A stretch of 64,000 nt of DNA from Tepidibacillus_B infernus (GCF_048898065.1 NZ_JBLWFI010000001.1:1852155-1916154); one strand, 5' to 3'; shown: positions 40,658 to 49,935, counted from the stretch's first letter. A program made the numbers and translations. Notes: generated by a model not told the origin, from the sequence alone.

Positions 40658-42382
40658 TTAACCGTTTTTCAATTGGTTAAGGGCTTTTGTTTTAATACTC
40701 ACCTGAAGGATTGCCCTTAATTCTTGAACGTGTTTTGATATGGTTTGTTTAGATACTTGATACTTCATAGTAAGGGCTTCAAAAGAGATTGGTTTTTGAT
40801 GAATTATGGCCACTAGATATTCTAATGCAGCCACCCATCCTTTCACCTTTCTAATTTGAGGAGTATCAGGCTGGGTTTTGCTAATGAACTCATACCATAA
40901 CATCTTGGCATCATATACCTCCATAATGCTATAGTTTAATTTCATAAATTTTTCAGTCCACTCCAATACTTCTAGCCAGCTTTGTTTCCACTTCCGAAAA
41001 TCCGGGGTTTGCCGTTCAAATTGAACTACCTTCCCATTGATTTTGACTAGATAAGGGGGTTTTGCTCTCATTTCCTCTAAAGCAGTAACCGCCTTCTTTT
41101 TTAATGAAGTAGATTGTTGTTCATCTAAAAGGAAATCTCTTAAGATTTCTTCAGCTTTATGACAATCTAAAAGCCCAAGCCCAAGCAAAATGACTTCCTT
41201 TATCTCATCATCGCCATTTTCAATCGCCCATGTGAGAGATGATAAAATAAAGGGATCTTGTTTTAAAAGTTTAGGTTCTTGTTTAAGCAGATTGATTAAC
41301 TCTTCAAATGGTAATTCATAGTGGTAAGTGAATACGGGAAATGTCAGTTCCACTTTATGTTTTTCAACCTGAGAAAGTAGGTCTAAATAAAACCTTGCAA
41401 CCATAGACTTAGAATCTATTTTTAAAATCTGCTCCCACCATTTTTGAGCATAGGTATATCGCTTCGTATTGAAGGCTGCCATTGCAGCATAATGAAGTAA
41501 AACAGGGTCATGCTGTTTAAAAACATTTATCGATCGGCTAAAATGCTCAAAAACCTTTTCATGTTCTCCTAAAATAGCAAAGGTCGTTGCAAGTTTGTAA
41601 AGCTGTTCTGGGTGAATAGGATAAACCTTCTTTAATAACTCAAGCACTTGCTTCAATTGCTCTAATTCATCTGTCTGTTGATAAAAAATCGCCAAATTAC
41701 AAAGGGCATGAATATTCGCATGATCATGTTCCAAGACGATCTTTGTTTGTTCAATCGCTTTATGTGTATTTCCAATATAAAAATAAGCCAATGCTAAATT
41801 GTTTCTAGCAGCTAAAAAATCAGGATATTCTTCAAGAAATTGTTTAAATTGCTTAATCGCTTCATAAAATTTTCCTTCTTCTAGCAAACTTTTGATCCGA
41901 TGATGGTGGAGTAATAATTCCTTTTGCTCCTCGTCTTCCTCAAATTCTATTTGCTCAATCTCCATAGATAAATACTCAACCATTTCTAGCGCTTCCTCAA
42001 TATACACACCATCTGGCTCTGCCTCTATATAGTTTTGAATATATCGATATGCAGATTCCATATCTTCCATATGCGCATAATTATTAGCAAGGTAAAAATA
42101 GCATTCTGTAAGGGTTGGATCTAGTTTTTCAACAATATGAAGTAAAATATTATTTGACTCGGGAAAACGCCCCATTTCCGATAATAAGCCAGCAATATTT
42201 AAAAAGTGAATCGGATTATTCGGTTCAAAATCTACTGTTCTCCAAAAATACTTTAATGCCTTCGTATAATTGTTACGATCAATTTGTCTCATCGCCCGTT
42301 CAAAGAAAAAATTGGCATTAAAAGACATTGGAATAATTTTATCCCCTTTTGGGTGAGCGGATGTACGATAGTTTTTTTTCAT
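40658..42382 (-). CDS. TPR-repeat protein with C-terminal HTH-like region (YvcD-like)
   Basis: A 574-residue cytosolic protein. I start it at ATG 42382 (MKKNYRTSAHPKG), which has GGAGG 6 nt upstream; a longer frame enters repeat copy D. The N-terminal two thirds are helical TPR units (for example ALKYFWRTVDFEPNNPIHFLNIAGLL, AIKQFKQFLEEYPDFLAARNNLALAYFYIGN, AIEQTKIVLEHDHANIHALCNLAIFY). The C-terminus (SFEALTMKYQVSKQTISKHVQELRAIL) looks like a helix-turn-helix. It lies between trxB and the his genes, the place of B. subtilis yvcD. The function is unknown; a scaffold or regulator is likely. Confidence 0.82.
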   Translation of the reverse strand: MKKNYRTSAHPKGDKIIPMSFNANFFFERAMRQIDRNNYTKALKYFWRTVDFEPNNPIHFLNIAGLLSEMGRFPESNNILLHIVEKLDPTLTECYFYLANNYAHMEDMESAYRYIQNYIEAEPDGVYIEEALEMVEYLSMEIEQIEFEEDEEQKELLLHHHRIKSLLEEGKFYEAIKQFKQFLEEYPDFLAARNNLALAYFYIGNTHKAIEQTKIVLEHDHANIHALCNLAIFYQQTDELEQLKQVLELLKKVYPIHPEQLYKLATTFAILGEHEKVFEHFSRSINVFKQHDPVLLHYAAMAAFNTKRYTYAQKWWEQILKIDSKSMVARFYLDLLSQVEKHKVELTFPVFTYHYELPFEELINLLKQEPKLLKQDPFILSSLTWAIENGDDEIKEVILLGLGLLDCHKAEEILRDFLLDEQQSTSLKKKAVTALEEMRAKPPYLVKINGKVVQFERQTPDFRKWKQSWLEVLEWTEKFMKLNYSIMEVYDAKMLWYEFISKTQPDTPQIRKVKGWVAALEYLVAIIHQKPISFEALTMKYQVSKQTISKHVQELRAILQVSIKTKALNQLKNG

Positions 42383-42460
42383 CTGTATCCTCCAGCTAAA
42401 CCGCAGATTCATTGAGATAAGTATATCACATTCGATTTTAAACCTCCACGTTTCAGACAG

Positions 42461-42568
42461 AATTGTGTTTTGCATAAGCTGCGACCTTCAGGAATGCCCT
42501 TCTCTCCTTTTGATTTTAATTCATAGAAGGGCATGGATGACGGAGCGCGTTGTAAAACACAATTCTCT
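42461..42568 (-). repeat. Palindromic element, complete copy D
   Basis: The outer stem AATTGTGTTTTGCA (42461-42474) pairs with TGTAAAACACAATT (42551-42564), and the inner stem ATGCCCTTCT (42494-42503) with AGAAGGGCAT (42525-42534). Compared with copy C, several stem positions changed on both sides and still pair. The loop, GCGACCTTCAG and GGATGACGGAGCGCGTTG, is the same. It ends at the stop codon of hisJ, in that gene's orientation. Confidence 0.88.
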
Positions 42569-43374
42569 TACAAGGATACCATGATTCTTTGTCTTTCAGT
42601 AAAAGTTGCAATTTGTTGAACGCCAAACTCTTTGAGTAACTTTCGTCCCTCTTCTACCCCTACATGAACATGCTCTGGCTGATGTGCATCAGATCCTAAA
42701 GTAAACGGAATCTCTAAATCAACTGCTTTTTGAATAATACTAGGAGCAGGAAATACTTCCTTTACAACTTTAAATAACCCGGAAGTGTTCACTTCCATTG
42801 CCATACCACTTGCTTTGATCACTTGTAAGGTTTCATCAATGATTGGACTAATATCCTTTTCGGGAGCATGTCCATGTTTTTTGATTACATCAAAATGGCC
42901 AACGATATCATATAACCCAGATTTTGCAGCCCTTTGAACCGCTTGGTAATATTCGGCGAAAATCTCTGAGATTGGCTTTTTTCTCCAACCCTCCATCTGC
43001 CTACTATCCGAATGATCCCATTCACCTAAGAAATGAACAGAACCAATAATATAATCAAAAGGATATGGAGAAAGAAGCTTTTCGATCTGCTCTTCATATC
43101 CTTCTATATAATCTCCTTCTAAGCCAAGTTTGATCTCAATCTGGTTTTGATATTCTGCCTTTAAATTAAGCACTTCTTTTACATATTCTTCAAGTTCATC
43201 AAGTTCCATCGCACTTCCGGGATATATTTTTTCCTTTGGCAGATGAATAATTGGCATATGGTCAGATAATCCAATTTGCTGGAGTCCAACTTTAATCGCT
43301 TGCTCTACGTAATCTCTTAACACCCCTGTTGCATGCCCACAGCGTTCGTGGTGTGTATGATAGTCGACAAACAT
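42568..43374 (-). CDS. hisJ: Histidinol-phosphatase (PHP family)
   Basis: Removes phosphate from L-histidinol phosphate, the penultimate histidine step. It is a PHP-domain metallohydrolase of 268 residues from ATG 43374 (MFVDYHTHHERCGHA), with TAGGATGTG upstream; a GTG lies 9 nt earlier. Metal ligands are seen in DYHTHHERCGH, GLSDHMPI, LEGDYIEGYE, GSVHFLGEWDHSD, VGHFDVIKKHG and LGSDAHQPEHV. It follows the hisIE gene by about 95 nt holding repeat copy F, so it is probably the last gene of the his operon. Confidence 0.93.
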   Translation of the reverse strand: MFVDYHTHHERCGHATGVLRDYVEQAIKVGLQQIGLSDHMPIIHLPKEKIYPGSAMELDELEEYVKEVLNLKAEYQNQIEIKLGLEGDYIEGYEEQIEKLLSPYPFDYIIGSVHFLGEWDHSDSRQMEGWRKKPISEIFAEYYQAVQRAAKSGLYDIVGHFDVIKKHGHAPEKDISPIIDETLQVIKASGMAMEVNTSGLFKVVKEVFPAPSIIQKAVDLEIPFTLGSDAHQPEHVHVGVEEGRKLLKEFGVQQIATFTERQRIMVSL

Positions 43375-43415
43375 CTGTATCACATCCTATTTACATAAGA
43401 TTAAACTCATACCAA

Positions 43416-43472
43416 AAATTGCGTTTTGCTCGGCACGGATGACGAAGTGTGTTGCAAAATGCAATTTCCCTA
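43416..43472 (-). repeat. Palindromic element, miniature copy F
   Basis: The outer stem AAATTGCGTTTTGC (43416-43429) pairs with GCAAAATGCAATTT (43454-43467). The inner hairpin is missing and only GGATGACGAAGTGTGTTG of the loop remains. On the minus strand the structure ends in TTTTTGG, so this version could terminate hisIE transcription. Its outermost bases AATTTCCCTA contain the hisIE stop codon. Confidence 0.78.
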
Positions 43473-44123
43473 TAATTTTGGTTTACGCTCATATTTTTGA
43501 TCCTGGTTTTGCCCTTGATGCCTTTGTTTTAACTCTTTCATTATCTCATCTAATTGAATACCCTTTGCCTGAAATAGAACAAGTAGATGATAGAGTAAAT
43601 CACTTGCTTCAGCAATGAGCTCTTGGCGATTCTCATTCTTGGTGGCAATGATTACCTCACTCGTCTCTTCGCCGACTTTTTTCAAAATTTTATCGATTCC
43701 CTGATCAAAAAGATAGGTAGTATAGGAGCCTTCTGGTCGTTCTTGATCACGCCTTGCAATCAGCTCAGCTAAATCCTCTAAAATGTTGCTAGATTCTCCC
43801 TCTTCTTTCTCACCAAAACAGCTATAAGAACCTGTATGGCAAGCAACACCTACCTGTTCAACGAAAATGAGTAATGTATCTTGATCACAATCTAATTTGA
43901 TATCCTTTACTTTTTGGATGTGTCCCGAAGTTGCTCCCTTATGCCACAACTCCTGTCTAGAACGACTCCAAAACCAAGTTTCTTTCGTTTCAAGCGTTTT
44001 TGTCAAAGATTCTTGATTCATATAGGCGACCATCAAAACCTGTTTACTGTCGTTATCTTGAACCACTGCAGGAATTAGCCCTTTTTCATTCCACTTTATT
44101 GTATTGATATCATTCTGGTTCAT
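43470..44123 (-). CDS. hisI: Bifunctional phosphoribosyl-AMP cyclohydrolase / phosphoribosyl-ATP pyrophosphatase
   Basis: Steps 2 and 3 of histidine synthesis in one 217-residue protein. HisI (about 1-110) shows AYMNQESLTKTLETKETWFWSRSRQELWHKG with zinc ligands in CDQDTLLI and GVACHTGSYSCF. HisE (about 120-205) has LIARRDQERPEGSYTTYL and KVGEETSEVIIATKN. The fusion is standard in Bacillales. GGAG lies 10 nt before ATG 44123, overlapping hisF by 4 nt. The stop codon lies inside repeat copy F. Confidence 0.96.
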   Translation of the reverse strand: MNQNDINTIKWNEKGLIPAVVQDNDSKQVLMVAYMNQESLTKTLETKETWFWSRSRQELWHKGATSGHIQKVKDIKLDCDQDTLLIFVEQVGVACHTGSYSCFGEKEEGESSNILEDLAELIARRDQERPEGSYTTYLFDQGIDKILKKVGEETSEVIIATKNENRQELIAEASDLLYHLLVLFQAKGIQLDEIMKELKQRHQGQNQDQKYERKPKL

Positions 44124-44878
44124 CGAACAATGACTCCTTTTTTTCGAAGCGTTTCTTTTAATTCAGGAATTTTCACTTCTCCATAATGAAAAATAGAGGC
44201 TGCTAATGCTGCATCAGCTTTTCCTACTTGAAAGGCCTCATAAAAATGTTCAGCATTTCCTCCGCCACCAGAAGCGATGACTGGAATGCCTACTGCTTCA
44301 GATACCAATCTGGTCAGTTTTAGATCAAACCCTTGTTTTTTCCCATCTTGATCCATACTGGTTAACAGGATTTCCCCTGCGCCTTTTTTTTCTACTTCTT
44401 TTGCCCATTCTATCACTTTTAATCCAGTCGCTTTTCTCCCGCCATGGGTAACGACCTCGTAATCTTCCCATTCATCATTATATCTAGCATCAATCGCTAC
44501 GACGATACATTGGTTTCCAAACACTTTTGCCCCTTCAGTAATCAATGTAGGTTGTTCTACTGCTTTCGTATTGATCGAAATTTTGTCTGCACCTGCCCGC
44601 AGGATATTTCTCATATCTTCAACAGAACTGATTCCTCCTCCAACGGTGAAGGGAATTGAAATAGAGGCAGCTGTTTTTTCCACGACTTCTATCATTGTTT
44701 TTCTTCCCTCATAGGTTGCGGAGATATCTAAAAAAACGAGTTCGTCTGCTCCGGCTTCATCATAAACCTTAGCTAATTCTACAGGATCACCAGCATCTCT
44801 TAACTGTATAAACTGAATCCCTTTAACCACTCGCCCATCCTTCACATCAAGGCAAGGAATAATTCGTTTTGTTAACAC
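44120..44878 (-). CDS. hisF: Imidazole glycerol phosphate synthase cyclase subunit
   Basis: A 252-residue TIM barrel that, with HisH, converts PRFAR and ammonia to IGP and AICAR. Catalytic Asp residues are in IIPCLDVKDGRVVKG and LLTSMDQDGKKQGFD; half-barrel phosphate loops are VGGGISS and IASGGGGN. The start is GTG 44878 with GGAGGGG 6 nt upstream. It follows hisA by 12 nt and overlaps hisI by 4 nt. Confidence 0.97.
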   Translation of the reverse strand: MLTKRIIPCLDVKDGRVVKGIQFIQLRDAGDPVELAKVYDEAGADELVFLDISATYEGRKTMIEVVEKTAASISIPFTVGGGISSVEDMRNILRAGADKISINTKAVEQPTLITEGAKVFGNQCIVVAIDARYNDEWEDYEVVTHGGRKATGLKVIEWAKEVEKKGAGEILLTSMDQDGKKQGFDLKLTRLVSEAVGIPVIASGGGGNAEHFYEAFQVGKADAALAASIFHYGEVKIPELKETLRKKGVIVR

Positions 44879-44890
44879 ACCTGACCCCTC

Positions 44891-45610
44891 CTACTTACCC
44901 ATCATTTCTTTAAGAGAGATTTTCCCTGTATACAATGCCTTTCCTACGATGGCACCAACGACACCATCAGACTCTAAAGTTTTTAATTTAAAAAGATCTT
45001 CTGGAGAACTCACTCCTCCAGATGCTATCACCTTTGCTTTGGTTTTTAAAGCAAAATTCTGTGTTGCTTCCACATTGGGGCCGGATAGTGTTCCATCCTT
45101 AGCAATATCGGTAAAAATAAAGGTTTGAACTCCAAGTTCAGCCAACCTTTGTCCTAATTCAACCGCTAGAACTTGGCTTGTATCAAGCCATCCCCGTGTA
45201 GCCACAAAGCCATCTCTTGCATCGATTCCCACCACAATCGCTTCAGGATTTAGGGAAAGTGCCTGCTTTAATAATTCTTCATTTTCTAAAGCTGCTGTGC
45301 CAAGAATTACTCGGTTGATCCCTAGATTTAGATAATCCTCAATCGTATCTAAAGTACGAATCCCTCCACCTACTTGAATCGGTATCTTTACATTTTTTGC
45401 TATTTCACCAATCAGCTCCATCTGAACTGGTGCTCCTACTTTTGCCCCGTCCAAATCAACTAAATGAAGCCATGCTGTTCCTTCTTTTTCCCATCTTCTT
45501 GCCATCTCGATAGGATCGCCATAGGTCGTTTCTTGCCCATAATCCCCTTGAAATAATCGGACACATTGTCCACCACGAAGATCAATCGCAGGATAAATCG
45601 TCCAACTCAT
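44891..45610 (-). CDS. hisA: ProFAR isomerase
   Basis: Isomerises ProFAR to PRFAR. The 239-residue barrel starts at ATG 45610 (MSWTIYPAIDLRGGQCVRL), which overlaps the hisH stop as ATGA. The catalytic Asp pair lies in YPAIDLRGG and FIFTDIAKDGTLSGPN; IQVGGGIRTL and VIASGGVSS are the phosphate loops. It is closely coupled to hisH and hisF. Confidence 0.96.
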   Translation of the reverse strand: MSWTIYPAIDLRGGQCVRLFQGDYGQETTYGDPIEMARRWEKEGTAWLHLVDLDGAKVGAPVQMELIGEIAKNVKIPIQVGGGIRTLDTIEDYLNLGINRVILGTAALENEELLKQALSLNPEAIVVGIDARDGFVATRGWLDTSQVLAVELGQRLAELGVQTFIFTDIAKDGTLSGPNVEATQNFALKTKAKVIASGGVSSPEDLFKLKTLESDGVVGAIVGKALYTGKISLKEMMGK

Positions 45611-46215
45611 GCTTCCACACTCCATTTCGCAAACTGGTTTAAAAGAGTCATTCCGACTTTTCCACTTTTCTCCGGGTGAAATTGCATCCCAATTACTTTT
45701 TCTCTACCAACAACAGCTGGAACCTTCCCATAATAATCCGTTGAAGCCAACAATAACGAAGAATCTTCTAACTCTACAAAATAGGAATGAACAAAATAGA
45801 CATGACCTAATTCAATATCCGTAAATAATGGGTGATCTTTTTCTTTAATCAATTGATTCCATCCCATATGAGGAATTTTAAAATTTCCTTCAAAACGTTT
45901 GACATGGCCAGAAAATACACCTAATCCCTGATGAAACCCATGCTCATTACTTGTACTAAAAAGCAATTGCATCCCTAGACAAATCCCTAAGAATGGTGTT
46001 CCTTGTTCAACCACTTGATGAATAACAGGAACCAATTCTTTTCTCCTTAGGTTTTCCATTGCATCGCCAAACGCCCCAACACCGGGTAAGATCACCCCAC
46101 TGCTATTCAAAATTTTCTCTTTTTGATCTGTAGCAAAGGCAGCATATCCTAACCGTTCCAACGCTTTTTGTACGCTATGCAGATTTCCCATTCCGTAATC
46201 AATAATTGTAATCAT
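45607..46215 (-). CDS. hisH: Imidazole glycerol phosphate synthase glutaminase subunit
   Basis: A class I glutamine amidotransferase supplying ammonia to HisF. It starts at ATG 46215 (MITIIDYGMGNLHSV), with GGAG 7 nt upstream. The nucleophile Cys is in GICLGMQLLF, and the His/Glu pair in GMQFHPEKSG. At 202 residues it is full length. The start overlaps the hisB stop region, and it overlaps hisA by 4 nt at the other end. Confidence 0.96.
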   Translation of the reverse strand: MITIIDYGMGNLHSVQKALERLGYAAFATDQKEKILNSSGVILPGVGAFGDAMENLRRKELVPVIHQVVEQGTPFLGICLGMQLLFSTSNEHGFHQGLGVFSGHVKRFEGNFKIPHMGWNQLIKEKDHPLFTDIELGHVYFVHSYFVELEDSSLLLASTDYYGKVPAVVGREKVIGMQFHPEKSGKVGMTLLNQFAKWSVEA

Positions 46216-46811
46216 CACAGTACTCCTTTACTTGAAGGAATTCCCTTTTGTTTAGGATTGATTTGGGTCGCTTGATCCAAACTTCTACCTAATGCTTTAA
46301 AAATCGATTCAATCATATGGTGGCTATTTCTGCCATAGTGTACAATTGCATGTAAAGTAATTCTTGCTTCCAATGCAAATTTCCATAAAAATTCATGGAA
46401 AAGCTCAGTCGCAAATGTTCCGATTCGGCGATCAGGCAAGTCGATTCGATATTCTAAATGAGATCTATTACTGATATCTACGATTACTTGACCTAAGGCT
46501 TCATCCATTGGGACAAAACTCATGCCATAACGCTGGATTCCTTCTTTTGAACCTAGGGCCTCTCGAAAGGCTTGACCTAAGCAGATCGCAATATCTTCAA
46601 CAGTATGGTGGTCATCAATCTGTATATCTCCCTTTGCTTTTACTGTTAAATCGAACTGTCCATGCTTACTGAATAAATCTAGCATATGCTCAAGAAAGGG
46701 TACACCCGTGTCTAATGTTGTTTTTCCCTCTCCGTCTAAATGGATCGTAACCTCAATCTCCGTTTCATTAGTTTTCCGGTAAATCGTTGCTGTACGTTTG
46801 TTATTATTCAT
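46215..46811 (-). CDS. hisB: Imidazoleglycerol-phosphate dehydratase
   Basis: A monofunctional 198-residue HisB. I start it at ATG 46811 (MNNNKRTATIYRKTNETE), with GGAAGGTG about 7 nt upstream; this overlaps the end of hisD by 8 nt. The Mn-binding repeats DHHTVEDIAICLGQAF and GRNSHHMIESIFKALGRSL are intact. No phosphatase domain is attached, which is why a separate hisJ is present. Confidence 0.96.
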   Translation of the reverse strand: MNNNKRTATIYRKTNETEIEVTIHLDGEGKTTLDTGVPFLEHMLDLFSKHGQFDLTVKAKGDIQIDDHHTVEDIAICLGQAFREALGSKEGIQRYGMSFVPMDEALGQVIVDISNRSHLEYRIDLPDRRIGTFATELFHEFLWKFALEARITLHAIVHYGRNSHHMIESIFKALGRSLDQATQINPKQKGIPSSKGVL

Positions 46812-48084
46812 TATTTTCACCTTCCAATCGTACTTGAATGGCACGACCATGTGCATGTAAACCTTCTTGTTCGGCTAGAGCGATGATTTTCTTCCCATGA
46901 CTAAAAAAAGCTTGTTTACTATAAAAGATAATGCTTGATTTCTTCATAAAATCATCGACATTCAGTGGCGAGGAAAAGCGGGCCGTTCCACTGGTCGGGA
47001 GGACATGATTAGGACCAGCAAAGTAATCACCCACTGGCTCTGAACTATACCTTCCCAAGAAGATTGCCCCTGCATGCTTCACTTTGGCCAGCCAGTCAAA
47101 AGGCTGCTCAACCATCAATTCTAAGTGTTCAGGTGCCAACAGATTCACTTGTTCAAAAGCCTCGTCTAAGTGGTTGACGACAATAATTCCACCATATTGA
47201 TCAATCGCTTCCCTTGCAATTTTTTCTCTAGGTAAGGTTTGTAATTGACGTTCCACTTCTTTTTGCACTTCTTCTGCTAATGAAAATGAAGGAGTGAAAA
47301 GAATCGAAGAGGCCATCGGATCATGCTCTGCTTGGGATAGCAAATCCGCTGCGATATAGATAGGGTTTGCAGCTTCATCTGCAACAATCGCAATTTCACT
47401 AGGTCCTGCGATCATATCTATCCCTACTTGGCCAAAAACTTCTCGTTTTGCTAAGGCCACATAGATATTTCCTGGACCAACAATTTTATCGACAGGTTTG
47501 ATCGATTCTGTACCATATGCCAAAGCGGCAACTGCCTGTGCCCCACCTATCGCATACACTTCTTTTATCCCTAAAATTTTTGCTGCTAATAATACATGAG
47601 GATGAATGGTTCCCTCTTGATTTGGCGGAGAAACCATGATAATTTCTCCTACCCCAGCCACTTGAGCAGGAATGGCATTCATTAACACAGAGGAAGGATA
47701 GGCAGCAGTTCCACCTGGTACATAAATACCCACGCGATCCATTGCCGTTAAACGTTGTCCTAAGATTGTCCCATCTTCTTCTGTCATAAACCAAGAATCT
47801 TTCTTTTGTTTTTGATGAAAAGCACGAATTTTTTCAGCTGCTTCTTGTAATGAACTGACAAATAGAGGATTTTGATTTTGGTCTGCTTGCTCAATTTGTT
47901 CCAATGGTACTTGTAATTGAGTTAACTTCACCTTATCAAAGGCCTCAGTGAAAGCAAAAAGGGCTTGATCCCCTTTTTCTCTAACCTGACAAATAATATC
48001 AAGAACTGCTTTTCTTTTTGCTTCTGTATCTTCTCCAACTTCCCGTTGTTTAAATTCAGCATAATTCCGATAGATTTGAATCAT
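46804..48084 (-). CDS. hisD: Histidinol dehydrogenase
   Basis: The last two oxidations to L-histidine, zinc- and NAD-dependent. The protein has about 426 residues from ATG 48084 (MIQIYRNYAEFKQREVG). Signature regions are DRVGIYVPGGTAAYPSSVLM, GIDMIAGPSEIAIVADE, LLSQAEHDPMASS (zinc ligands), LAPEHLELMV and GDYFAGPNHVLPTSGTARF. Upstream hisG ends 13 nt before it. Confidence 0.97.
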   Translation of the reverse strand: MIQIYRNYAEFKQREVGEDTEAKRKAVLDIICQVREKGDQALFAFTEAFDKVKLTQLQVPLEQIEQADQNQNPLFVSSLQEAAEKIRAFHQKQKKDSWFMTEEDGTILGQRLTAMDRVGIYVPGGTAAYPSSVLMNAIPAQVAGVGEIIMVSPPNQEGTIHPHVLLAAKILGIKEVYAIGGAQAVAALAYGTESIKPVDKIVGPGNIYVALAKREVFGQVGIDMIAGPSEIAIVADEAANPIYIAADLLSQAEHDPMASSILFTPSFSLAEEVQKEVERQLQTLPREKIAREAIDQYGGIIVVNHLDEAFEQVNLLAPEHLELMVEQPFDWLAKVKHAGAIFLGRYSSEPVGDYFAGPNHVLPTSGTARFSSPLNVDDFMKKSSIIFYSKQAFFSHGKKIIALAEQEGLHAHGRAIQVRLEGENNE

Positions 48085-48096
48085 CAACCATCACCC

Positions 48097-48723
48097 CTAA
48101 ATGACCTCAGATAATCTTTCAATAATCTCCTTAATTTTTTCCTGTTTCATCCGATAGCTCACTTGGTTGGCTATCAATCGAGTGGTAATATGAGCGATCG
48201 TTTCCATTTCTACTAAGCCGTTTTCATTTAATGTCCTTCCTGTAGAGACAATATCTACAATTCGATCAGCTAAACCAATAATTGGCCCCAATTCAACAGA
48301 TCCATGAAGTTGAACTACTTCGACTTGTTTTCCTTGTTCACGAAAATATTTTTCTGCCACACGTGGGTATTTACTCGCAATTCTAGGTACGATCTCATGA
48401 TTGATCGTTTGCGGTAACCCTGCAACTGACAAGCGGCAAGGACTAATTTTCAAATCCAATAATTCGTATACTTCACGTTCAGTTTCCATTAAAACATCTT
48501 TACCAACGATGCCAATATCTGCGACCCCGTATTCCACATAGGTTGGGACATCCATCGGTTTAGCCAGAATCCATTCTACTGCCTCACCCTCAATGGTCAA
48601 AATTAATTTACGTGTATCTTCTAAGTCAAAAGGTATAGGAAGCCTAGCTTTTTGCCAAATCTCCATTGCCTCTTCCATAATCCTTCCCTTTGGCATCGCA
48701 ATGGTTAATATATCCCTTTTCAC
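48097..48723 (-). CDS. hisG: ATP phosphoribosyltransferase, short form
   Basis: The first committed step of histidine synthesis. I start it at GTG 48723 (MKRDILTIAMPKGRIMEEA), with GGAGGAAG upstream, one base after the hisZ stop. The 208-residue short form lacks the C-terminal regulatory domain and needs HisZ, encoded immediately upstream. Motifs are VADIGIVGKDVL and the PRPP loop IVDIVSTGRTLNENGL. Confidence 0.96.
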   Translation of the reverse strand: MKRDILTIAMPKGRIMEEAMEIWQKARLPIPFDLEDTRKLILTIEGEAVEWILAKPMDVPTYVEYGVADIGIVGKDVLMETEREVYELLDLKISPCRLSVAGLPQTINHEIVPRIASKYPRVAEKYFREQGKQVEVVQLHGSVELGPIIGLADRIVDIVSTGRTLNENGLVEMETIAHITTRLIANQVSYRMKQEKIKEIIERLSEVI

Positions 48724-48724
48724 C

Positions 48725-49906
48725 TTAAGCTTCCTCCTCTCCAATAAATGCGATGATTTCTATAGGATATTCTAAACTTTGTTTAAAAACTTCTTTTTCA
48801 TTCTTTTCGATCCGGTGGGTTTCCACCATGATCTGTTCTTCTCTTCTTAATTTAAACGCATAGCTTAAGGCTTGATCTCGATGTGCCTGATCATAGATTA
48901 CTTTTATTCGTCTTTCCGTCGGTAATTGAACCTCTGAAACATCTAGAATCCGATCCATATGCAAAGCAAAACCCGTTGCAGCTAAGGAATTATCGAAAGC
49001 TTTTAATAAAGTATCATAACGACCCCCACTGAGAATGGGAAAACCAATCCGTTCCGTTGTTCCCTCAAACACCATACCAGTGTAATAGTCCAAATGGGGT
49101 ACAAGTGTAAGGTCGAACGTAATATAAGTCTCTACATCATACAGTTTTAATAATTTCCATATTTCTACCAATTCACTGATCGCTTGTTTTGCTTGATAAG
49201 ACACGGCAATGTTTAAGGCTTGCTCTAGCATAGCTCCATCACCTTGAAATGATAATAAAGATTGGAGTACTTTTTGCCCTTTTTCCGAATCTACAAATTC
49301 ATCAACAAGTTGTTGATACCCTACCATATTTTTCTCAGAAAGTGCTTCTCTCATTTTTGTTTGGACTTCTTGATCAGTTACCCATTCTGCTAAAACTCCT
49401 TGTAAAAATCCGGTATGGCCAATAACCAAACGAAAAGCCCCTACTTTAACTTGTTTCAAAGACTCGATCGCTAAAACAAGAACTTCAGCATCTGCATCAG
49501 GCGTTCCTTCTCCAATCAACTCTACACCAGATTGATAGAACTCTGCAGCTCTTCCTGCCTCATGCTCTTGAGCTCTAAACACATTAGAATGATAAGAAAT
49601 ACGGTAGGGTAAATCTTGATTTTTTAATAAAGAAGAAACCACTCTACCTATTGGCGCTGTCATATCAGGACGTAATACTAATGTATGACCTAATCGATCA
49701 AGTAATTTAAAGGTCTTATTGCTTGGAATGGCACTTGCTTTGCCAACTGTTTCATCATATTCTAAGGTTGGTGTAACAATTTCCTGATATCCCCATCTAT
49801 GAAATAATCCTTGTAATTGATTTTCCATCCATCTTTTTTTGGCTGTTATGTTTGGTAATAAATCTCGAAACCCGATTGGTTTCTCAAAGCTCTGTAGTTT
49901 ACCCAT
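48725..49906 (-). CDS. hisZ: ATP phosphoribosyltransferase regulatory subunit HisZ
   Basis: A 393-residue paralogue of the histidyl-tRNA synthetase catalytic core that forms the octameric HisG-HisZ complex and gives histidine feedback. Class II core motifs are degenerate versions of HisRS: GFRDLLPNITAKKRWMENQL, LVLRPDMTAPIGRVV, FRAQEHEAGRAAEFYQSGVELIG and SGGRYDTLLKAF. It has no anticodon-binding domain. AAGGTG lies 7 nt before ATG 49906. It is the first gene of the operon, preceded by a perfect inverted repeat. Confidence 0.94.
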   Translation of the reverse strand: MGKLQSFEKPIGFRDLLPNITAKKRWMENQLQGLFHRWGYQEIVTPTLEYDETVGKASAIPSNKTFKLLDRLGHTLVLRPDMTAPIGRVVSSLLKNQDLPYRISYHSNVFRAQEHEAGRAAEFYQSGVELIGEGTPDADAEVLVLAIESLKQVKVGAFRLVIGHTGFLQGVLAEWVTDQEVQTKMREALSEKNMVGYQQLVDEFVDSEKGQKVLQSLLSFQGDGAMLEQALNIAVSYQAKQAISELVEIWKLLKLYDVETYITFDLTLVPHLDYYTGMVFEGTTERIGFPILSGGRYDTLLKAFDNSLAATGFALHMDRILDVSEVQLPTERRIKVIYDQAHRDQALSYAFKLRREEQIMVETHRIEKNEKEVFKQSLEYPIEIIAFIGEEEA

Positions 49907-49935
49907 CCTTTTTCACCTTTTCTAAACGTTCTGTT

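Noticed and set aside
42383..42475. 31-residue N-terminal extension of the TPR protein
   Set aside because: It runs into repeat copy D and has no ribosome site; ATG 42382 has a clear GGAGG.
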